Shown in pieces: positions 13,697-17,319 of a stretch of 17,319 nucleotides of DNA (its first letter is position 1; each line of letters opens with the position of its first letter). The notes beneath the pieces are model-generated. The model saw only the letters and a list, made by a program, of their open reading frames with translations. It was not told where the DNA came from and ran no database searches. The position numbers were made by a program, and so were the translations under genes. Source of the stretch: JADFUZ01 sp034430415 (GTDB taxonomy: Bacteria > Chloroflexota > Dehalococcoidia > GIF9 > AB-539-J10); the NCBI GenBank assembly GCA_034430415.1, contig DAOUEN010000031.1, positions 1 through 17,319 on the forward strand, read 5' to 3'.

Positions 13697-13705
13697 TGCT
13701 ATAAT
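13697..13705 (+). promoter_or_regulatory. Extended -10 promoter of the 110-aa gene
   Basis: Plus-strand TGCTATAAT. The predicted start near 13712 gives a leader of about 12 bases containing the GGGAGG Shine-Dalgarno before ATG 13724. No -35 is recognisable. Confidence 0.55.
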
Positions 13706-13723
13706 ATCCTCCGGGAGGATAAG

Positions 13724-14056
13724 ATGACCGTTCATATCAGGAAAACCTATCGGGGGATAAATCCCGAGATGCTTTATGACGAGGTACGAGACCTGCTGCA
13801 GAAGCATGGAGTCACGGCCGGCGATGCCAGGCTCCAGACATACGCAGTCCCCAGTGGCGCCACGCAGTCCCGTGTCACCACGGTGCTGAGAACGGGAAAC
13901 AAGAAAGAGTGCGGCAACGCCCATATCCTGGGCTCACCCACGGGCGAGGCAAAAGTAACCATCGACCTTGATGAGAGTCTTGTGTCCAAGGAGATAGTCG
14001 CCGCCCTCCAGGAGGACATGGACTTCATCCTGGGCTCGTACGAGGTCAAGTGGTAG
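13724..14056 (+). CDS. Protein of unknown function (110 aa)
   Basis: I do not recognise a family. The 110 residues look like a soluble, mixed alpha/beta domain: a helix at about 15-29 (PEMLYDEVRDLLQKHG), a beta-hairpin-like region at 36-58 (RLQTYAVPSGATQSRVTTVL), a second strand pair at 66-82 ending KVTIDLDE, then a C-terminal helix SLVSKEIVAALQEDMDFIL and the terminal strand SYEVKW. One cysteine (Cys63). No signal peptide or membrane segment. The start is secure: ATG 13724 with GGGAGG and an extended -10 just upstream. The pattern of strands closed by a long C-terminal helix faintly recalls SRPBCC-type lipid-binding folds, but that is only an impression. A 51-residue basic ORF begins four bases after its stop. 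Confidence 0.75.
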   Translation: MTVHIRKTYRGINPEMLYDEVRDLLQKHGVTAGDARLQTYAVPSGATQSRVTTVLRTGNKKECGNAHILGSPTGEAKVTIDLDESLVSKEIVAALQEDMDFILGSYEVKW

Positions 14057-14059
14057 ACG

Positions 14060-14215
14060 GTGGAAGAAGCCAGGCAGGAGCGAAGGGAAAGACGGCAAAG
14101 AAAGGAAAAGGCCAAGTTGCCCCAGCACGGAGGCAGCCTTAAGAGGGTCTATGCCGATGCCGTATCCAAGAGAGCCAGGAAAGACAGGGAGCCAGGAGAC
14201 AAGGCAGGACGATAG
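14060..14215 (+). CDS. Small, very basic protein (51 aa)
   Basis: Too short for standard ORF cut-offs. GTG 14060 follows the stop of the 110-aa gene by three bases and the frame runs to TAG 14213-14215. The product is dominated by charged residues: an N-terminal Glu/Arg/Lys helix (EEARQERRERRQRKEKAK), a central PQHGGSLKRVYADAVSKRAR segment and a Lys/Asp/Arg tail. Such composition suits RNA or ribosome binding. The Shine-Dalgarno is weak (GAGGT rather far upstream), so translation would rely on coupling to the upstream gene. Support is the tight spacing and lack of stops; conservation cannot be tested here. Confidence 0.45.
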   Translation: MEEARQERRERRQRKEKAKLPQHGGSLKRVYADAVSKRARKDREPGDKAGR

Positions 14216-14316
14216 ACTTGCCTGCTGACTCGCCCGGTAGCGGGAACGCGGTCTGAACCGGCAACGTACGAAGTCACCATAAATCCCGGGAACCGGGCTC
14301 CCCGGCTCTCCTTCCA

Positions 14317-14329
14317 GCTACGCCGTAGC
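14317..14329. promoter_or_regulatory. Palindrome upstream of the second radical SAM gene
   Basis: GCTACG-C-CGTAGC is a perfect 6-bp inverted repeat with a single central base, ending 33 bases before the ATG at 14363. The same intergenic stretch (14216-14362) also has CCCGG-GAA-CCGGG. No promoter boxes are obvious. It could be an operator or a leader hairpin. Confidence 0.3.
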
Positions 14330-14362
14330 CAGCAAACCCACATCAGCAAGTGCAGGACAGAT

Positions 14363-15295
14363 ATGCCTTTTGACAGACCCGCCATCATCCGCCCTCCCAG
14401 CGAGTGGATGAGCTACTACCTGCCGCTGACGGGTGGATGCTCCAACAACACGTGTACCTTCTGCGCCTACTGCCGCTCGAAGCTGCGCATAAGGGATATC
14501 GCGGGCGTCAAGGAGGAAATAGACGCCCTGGCCCTGTACACCCAGCGTGGTATCCGCGTACCGGCCATGCCGGGCATAGTGTACGCCATTGCCCAGCAGT
14601 GGGACGGCCGGCGGATATTCCTTCAGGACGGCGATGCCCTGGTCTACCCCTTCCCCGGATTGCAGGAGGCGCTCCAGCACCTGAACCAGAGGTTTCCCGG
14701 GCTGGAGAGAATTGCGGCCTATGCCACAGCGCAGGATATACTGCGCCGGAGCCCGGACGAGCTGAGGGCTCTGAAGGACCTCAAGCTGGGCATCCTCTAC
14801 ATGGGCGTGGAGACGGGCCACAGTGAAATACTCCACAGGGTGGACAAACAGGTTACCTATGAGCAGATGGTGGAGGCAGGGAAGAAGGCCAAAGACGCCG
14901 GAATCATCCTCTCGGTAACGGTGATCCTCGGCCTCGGCGGGGTAGAGCTGAGCCAGGAACACGCCATGGAGACGGCCAGAATTCTCACAGACATCGACCC
15001 GGAGTACGGCGGGGCCCTGACCTTGACCCTGGTTCCCGGCACGCCTCTGTATGAGCAAGCGCAGCGTGGAGAGTTCAATCCCATCTCCCCTTTTCAATCA
15101 CTTGAGGAACTCGGCATTATAATTGAGAACGCCTCTTTCACTGATTGCTTCTTCAGCTCCATGCACGCCTCCAACTACCTGGCGGTCCGGGGAAGCCTGC
15201 CCCGCGACAAGCAAAGGATGCTGAAGGAGCTTGAAGGCATCCTGGCCAGAAAGGACCCTCGCTTGCTCCGGCCTGAGTTCATGAGAGGGTTGTAG
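14363..15295 (+). CDS. Radical SAM protein with CX4CX2C cluster motif
   Basis: A 310-residue radical SAM enzyme without a B12 domain. After the N-terminal RPPSEWMSYYLPLTGGC lead-in, the iron-sulfur motif reads Cys26-SNNT-Cys31-TF-Cys34, i.e. CX4CX2C rather than the canonical CX3CX2C, with a further Cys37 (YC) just after. This variant is a property of a recognisable subgroup (RPPSE...GCxxNxCxFC) and not a random defect. Later blocks are ILYMGVETGHSEIL (about residues 150-163, typical of the GxExG-like region), SVTVILGLGG (SAM binding) and LVPGTPLYE. The reaction is unknown; the automated label for relatives is simply radical SAM protein. The start ATG 14363 has AGGA six bases upstream. It is 147 bases downstream of the basic small ORF. 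Confidence 0.87.
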   Translation: MPFDRPAIIRPPSEWMSYYLPLTGGCSNNTCTFCAYCRSKLRIRDIAGVKEEIDALALYTQRGIRVPAMPGIVYAIAQQWDGRRIFLQDGDALVYPFPGLQEALQHLNQRFPGLERIAAYATAQDILRRSPDELRALKDLKLGILYMGVETGHSEILHRVDKQVTYEQMVEAGKKAKDAGIILSVTVILGLGGVELSQEHAMETARILTDIDPEYGGALTLTLVPGTPLYEQAQRGEFNPISPFQSLEELGIIIENASFTDCFFSSMHASNYLAVRGSLPRDKQRMLKELEGILARKDPRLLRPEFMRGL

Positions 15296-15339
15296 GGAAC
15301 ATCCCTGTCCCTGGCCGCTGTCCCCCAGGGCAGAGGCGT

Positions 15340-15376
15340 AGCAGCCCCCGGCCGGCAGGTTGACAATGGGGCTGCT
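15340..15376. promoter_or_regulatory. Perfect 9-bp inverted repeat around the -35 box
   Basis: AGCAGCCCC (15340-15348) and GGGGCTGCT (15368-15376) are perfect inverted copies separated by 19 bases. The -35 hexamer of the downstream promoter (15360-15365) lies in the loop, and the right arm lies in its spacer. As RNA it could also end the preceding radical SAM transcript, since TTTGG follows, but the U-tract is poor. An operator is the favoured reading. Confidence 0.4.
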
Positions 15377-15388
15377 TTGGTCAATACT
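15360..15388 (+). promoter_or_regulatory. Sigma70-type promoter of the ABM-domain gene
   Basis: A perfect TTGACA (15360-15365), 17-base spacer and AATACT (15383-15388; four of six matches). Transcription would start near 15395, about 35 bases before the ATG at 15430. Confidence 0.6.
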
Positions 15389-15429
15389 AACGCACCCTGC
15401 TGCACGGAACAGTCCGTGATGGAGATGAA

Positions 15430-15750
15430 ATGGTACGGGTCATGATCGAAAGGCGTTGCCGGGCGGACAAGGCAGCGGCAGTGGAGCACCTGCTGGTGGA
15501 GCTCAGGAGCCAGGCGATGCAGCAGCGCGGCTATATCTCGGGTGAGACACTGAGGTCGGTCGACGACCCCTCGCTCTGGCTGGTCATCAGCACCTGGCTC
15601 GACGCCAACCTGTGGAAGGCGTGGGAGCGAACGCCCGAGCGCCGCGAAACATCGAACAAGATCGCCGGGCTGCTGCTGGCCCCGGAGAAGGTAACCGTGT
15701 ACACCTTCGCCAGGCAGGGAGGGGCGAAGTCCGTTCACGGCGCCGGCTGA
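15430..15750 (+). CDS. ABM-domain (antibiotic biosynthesis monooxygenase-like) protein
   Basis: A 106-residue protein with the dimeric alpha/beta-barrel ferredoxin-like fold of the ABM family. It opens with the typical strand MVRVMIERRC, then a helix (AAAVEHLLVELRSQAMQQRG), the strand YISGETLRSVDDPSLWLVIS, the TWLDANLWKAWERTPER helix and a closing strand VTVYTFA. Members range from quinone- and polyketide-oxidising enzymes to haem-degrading and purely structural proteins; without clear catalytic residues the activity is not assignable. The ATG 15430 follows GGAG with good spacing. It has its own promoter and a 9-bp inverted repeat upstream, and is followed after 138 bases by an MFS gene in the same direction. 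Confidence 0.82.
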   Translation: MVRVMIERRCRADKAAAVEHLLVELRSQAMQQRGYISGETLRSVDDPSLWLVISTWLDANLWKAWERTPERRETSNKIAGLLLAPEKVTVYTFARQGGAKSVHGAG

Positions 15751-15888
15751 CAGCTCCGTGCTAGACAGGCGTGGACATAGCTGCAAGGCTGGGTGCTGCC
15801 GTTTCAGCGCCGTAACGCCAGGCAGTTACCCCATCCGGCGAAGTCCGGCCCTGCTGCGGAAGTCCCACTGTAGGAATCAGGAAATAGC

Positions 15889-17163
15889 TTGAAACAAAGG
15901 CCGGCGCCTTACTACGGCTGGATTGTCCTCGGCGTAGCCTTCACCTTCATGGTGCTGGGCTACGCCATAAGAAACACCTTCTCCGTATTCTATCCTACCA
16001 TAGTGGAGGAGTTTGGCTGGGGGCGGGGCGACACCGCCCTCATGTTCTCCATAACCATCCTGGTCTACGGATTCATGGCCCCGCTGGCAGGGAACCTGGT
16101 GGACAGATTTGAGCCCAGGGTGGTGCTATCTGCGGGAGCCGCTGTGGTGGGAACGGGCATCGCCCTCTGCAGCCTGGCGAGCACCCGGTGGCAGTTCTAT
16201 CTCCTCTACGGCGTGATAACGGCTATCGGACTGAGCATGATAGGGGTCACACCCCTCAGTGCCGTAACCACCAACTGGTTTGCCACCAGGAGAGGCCTCA
16301 TGTTCAGCATCCTCTCCGCCGGCTTCGGTCTTAGCCTGATCTCAGCCCCCATCAACCAGTTACTCATTTCCGGATTCGGATGGCGGTCTGCATACGTCAT
16401 CATCGGCGCTTTCTGCAGCGCCGTCATGATACCGCTCTGTCTCCGCTTCATGCGCCACGCCCCACAACGGCAGGGGCAGCCGGGCCAACTAGCCCATGAG
16501 ACCGAACGGCCGGCCGTCTCCGGAACGCAGCAGCCAGCCGACTTCAACAGGCGCTGGGGCGAGACCGAGTGGACACTGCGCCGGGCGCTGCGGACTCATC
16601 AATTCTGGCTGTTCACCGCCAATGCATTCATCGTGATGGGGTTTACGGAGCAAATCGTAATCGCCCATCAGGTCTACTTCCTCAGGGACCTGGGGTGTCA
16701 GCCCATGACGGCTGCCAGCATCTACAGCGTCTTCGGCATCGCCTTCGTGGTGGGCAATGCAGGCGGTTTGCTCTCAGACCGCCTGGGGCGAGAGCGGGTA
16801 TTCATTCCCGCCGTGCTGCTCATGGCCGCCGCCATGTCTTTGCTGCTGTTCGGCGTCAAGGACGCCTCCCATCTCTGGATGCTGCTGACCTTCGCCATCT
16901 GCTTCGGCCTCGGCCAGGGCGCCGCCCCTCCGGCGTGCATGGCCGCGATGGCCGACCTCTTCCACGGCAGACGCTACGGCTCCATCCAGGGAGCTATGAT
17001 CCTGGGCTCCGCCTCGGGAGGAGCGCTTGGCGCCTGGCTGGCGGGCTTTCTCCACGACATGACCGGCAGCTACTCCACCGTCTTTGTCGCCGTCGTGCTG
17101 TCCTCGATCCTCAGCGCCGCGCTCATGTGGCTGGCAGCGCCGCGAAAGATCTGGGCCCAATGA
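15889..17163 (+). CDS. MFS transporter (OFA/monocarboxylate-type)
   Basis: A complete 424-residue, 12-segment major facilitator carrier. The N-terminus PYYGWIVLGVAF, the loop 2-3 motif GNLVDRFEPR, TTNWFATRRGLMFSILSAGFG in helix 4-5 and, in the second half, GGLLSDRLGRERVF place it with the OFA/MCT-like carriers of small carboxylates such as formate, oxalate, lactate or related acids. A hydrophilic central loop (about 190-230) is rich in Gln, Pro and Arg. The TTG start 15889 is preceded by AGGAA; no ATG or GTG fits the family's N-terminus better. The intergenic stretch before it (15751-15888) contains a GTAAC/GTTAC inverted repeat but no obvious promoter, so it is probably co-transcribed with the ABM gene. 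A nitrilase-family gene follows after 58 bases; transport of its substrate or product is possible. It resembles the truncated MFS at 68-403. Confidence 0.88.
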   Translation: MKQRPAPYYGWIVLGVAFTFMVLGYAIRNTFSVFYPTIVEEFGWGRGDTALMFSITILVYGFMAPLAGNLVDRFEPRVVLSAGAAVVGTGIALCSLASTRWQFYLLYGVITAIGLSMIGVTPLSAVTTNWFATRRGLMFSILSAGFGLSLISAPINQLLISGFGWRSAYVIIGAFCSAVMIPLCLRFMRHAPQRQGQPGQLAHETERPAVSGTQQPADFNRRWGETEWTLRRALRTHQFWLFTANAFIVMGFTEQIVIAHQVYFLRDLGCQPMTAASIYSVFGIAFVVGNAGGLLSDRLGRERVFIPAVLLMAAAMSLLLFGVKDASHLWMLLTFAICFGLGQGAAPPACMAAMADLFHGRRYGSIQGAMILGSASGGALGAWLAGFLHDMTGSYSTVFVAVVLSSILSAALMWLAAPRKIWAQ

Positions 17164-17221
17164 GCGCAGCAGTAGCCGGCCTGCCACTCCAGGCAGCACA
17201 TCGAAAAGGGGAGAGGGAGAA

Positions 17222-17319
17222 ATGACAACGAGAATAAGGATCGCCGCCGCCCAGATAGAACCCAGGCTAATGAATCTTGATGACAACCTGAACAGGATCC
17301 TGGGCGCTGCCACAGAAGC
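17222..17319 (+). CDS. Carbon-nitrogen hydrolase (nitrilase superfamily), N-terminus only
   Basis: The gene runs off the end of the window. Only 32 codons are visible: MTTRIRIAAAQIEPRLMNLD, then DNLNRILGAATE. The strand RIRIAAAQIEP followed by the acidic NLDDNLNRIL helix is the usual opening of nitrilase/amidohydrolase domains, in which the later Glu-Lys-Cys triad would lie beyond the window. ATG 17222 has a purine-rich GGGAGAGGGAGA ahead of it. Likely in one operon with the upstream MFS gene. Substrate unknown. Confidence 0.75.
   Translation, partial: MTTRIRIAAAQIEPRLMNLDDNLNRILGAATE

Noticed and set aside
14318..15097. 259-codon minus-strand frame
   Set aside because: Antisense shadow of the second radical SAM gene.
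15309..15330. CCCTGG/CCAGGG hairpin after the radical SAM stop
   Set aside because: Only a 6-bp stem and no T-run; not convincing as an intrinsic terminator.
15723..15847. Direct repeat GGCGAAGTCCG (15723-15733 and 15837-15847)
   Set aside because: An 11-base repeat pair is expected many times by chance in 17 kb; no flanking structure or gene-size unit between the copies, so not an attachment site.
1..17319. CRISPR arrays, tRNA/rRNA genes, transposases, toxin-antitoxin pairs, phage genes
   Set aside because: I looked for repeated spacer units, tRNA-like cloverleaves and typical protein motifs on both strands and found none.

Overview
The window (about 17.3 kb) reads as a stretch of a GC-rich bacterial chromosome. 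Several features together suggest an anaerobic Chloroflexota member of the Dehalococcoidia type: a LeuCD-type aconitase next to an isocitrate dehydrogenase, folate genes without folB next to a QueD/PTPS homologue, radical SAM enzymes, and frequent GTG/TTG starts. This assignment is inference; there is no rRNA or other marker gene in the window.

Layout. (1) 1-1164, minus strand: an MFS transporter cut off after 111 codons where the sequence abruptly becomes AT-rich, a doubtful small ORF, and an FMN-binding PPOX-fold protein. (2) 1320-2329, plus strand: a 53-residue single-pass membrane protein with a palindrome at its predicted transcription start and a tandem 9-bp repeat in its leader, then a DJ-1/PfpI protein. 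(3) 2384-5268, minus strand: a cobalamin-binding-domain radical SAM enzyme and a MATE exporter. (4) 5403-11669, minus strand: a tightly packed operon transcribed from right to left: biotin-dependent carboxyltransferase (12S/PccB-like), 5S/OadA-like carboxyltransferase with its own biotinyl domain, aconitase-family large and small subunits, isocitrate dehydrogenase. Together they can make oxaloacetate from pyruvate and carry citrate to 2-oxoglutarate; citrate synthase and a biotin carboxylase are not in the window. (5) 11734-13460, plus strand: folP-folK-queD, divergent from the carboxylase operon. The two promoters overlap, and folP looks leaderless. The queD product may be a PTPS-III that replaces FolB. 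(6) 13448-13642, minus: a Trm112-like zinc ribbon, with a divergent 110-residue unknown protein followed by a 51-residue very basic one. (7) 14363 to the end, plus strand: a radical SAM protein with an uncommon CX4CX2C cluster motif, an ABM-domain protein with a good sigma70-type promoter, a second MFS transporter of the OFA/monocarboxylate type, and the first 32 codons of a nitrilase-family hydrolase.

Recurring themes. The extended -10 element TGCTATAAT occurs three times at gene starts (with a TGCTATACT variant once), always at a position that fits a short or absent leader. Within the 2-oxoglutarate operon, genes overlap or abut (8 bp, 0 bp, 11 bp), which points to translational coupling. 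I saw no tRNA, rRNA, CRISPR array or transposase.
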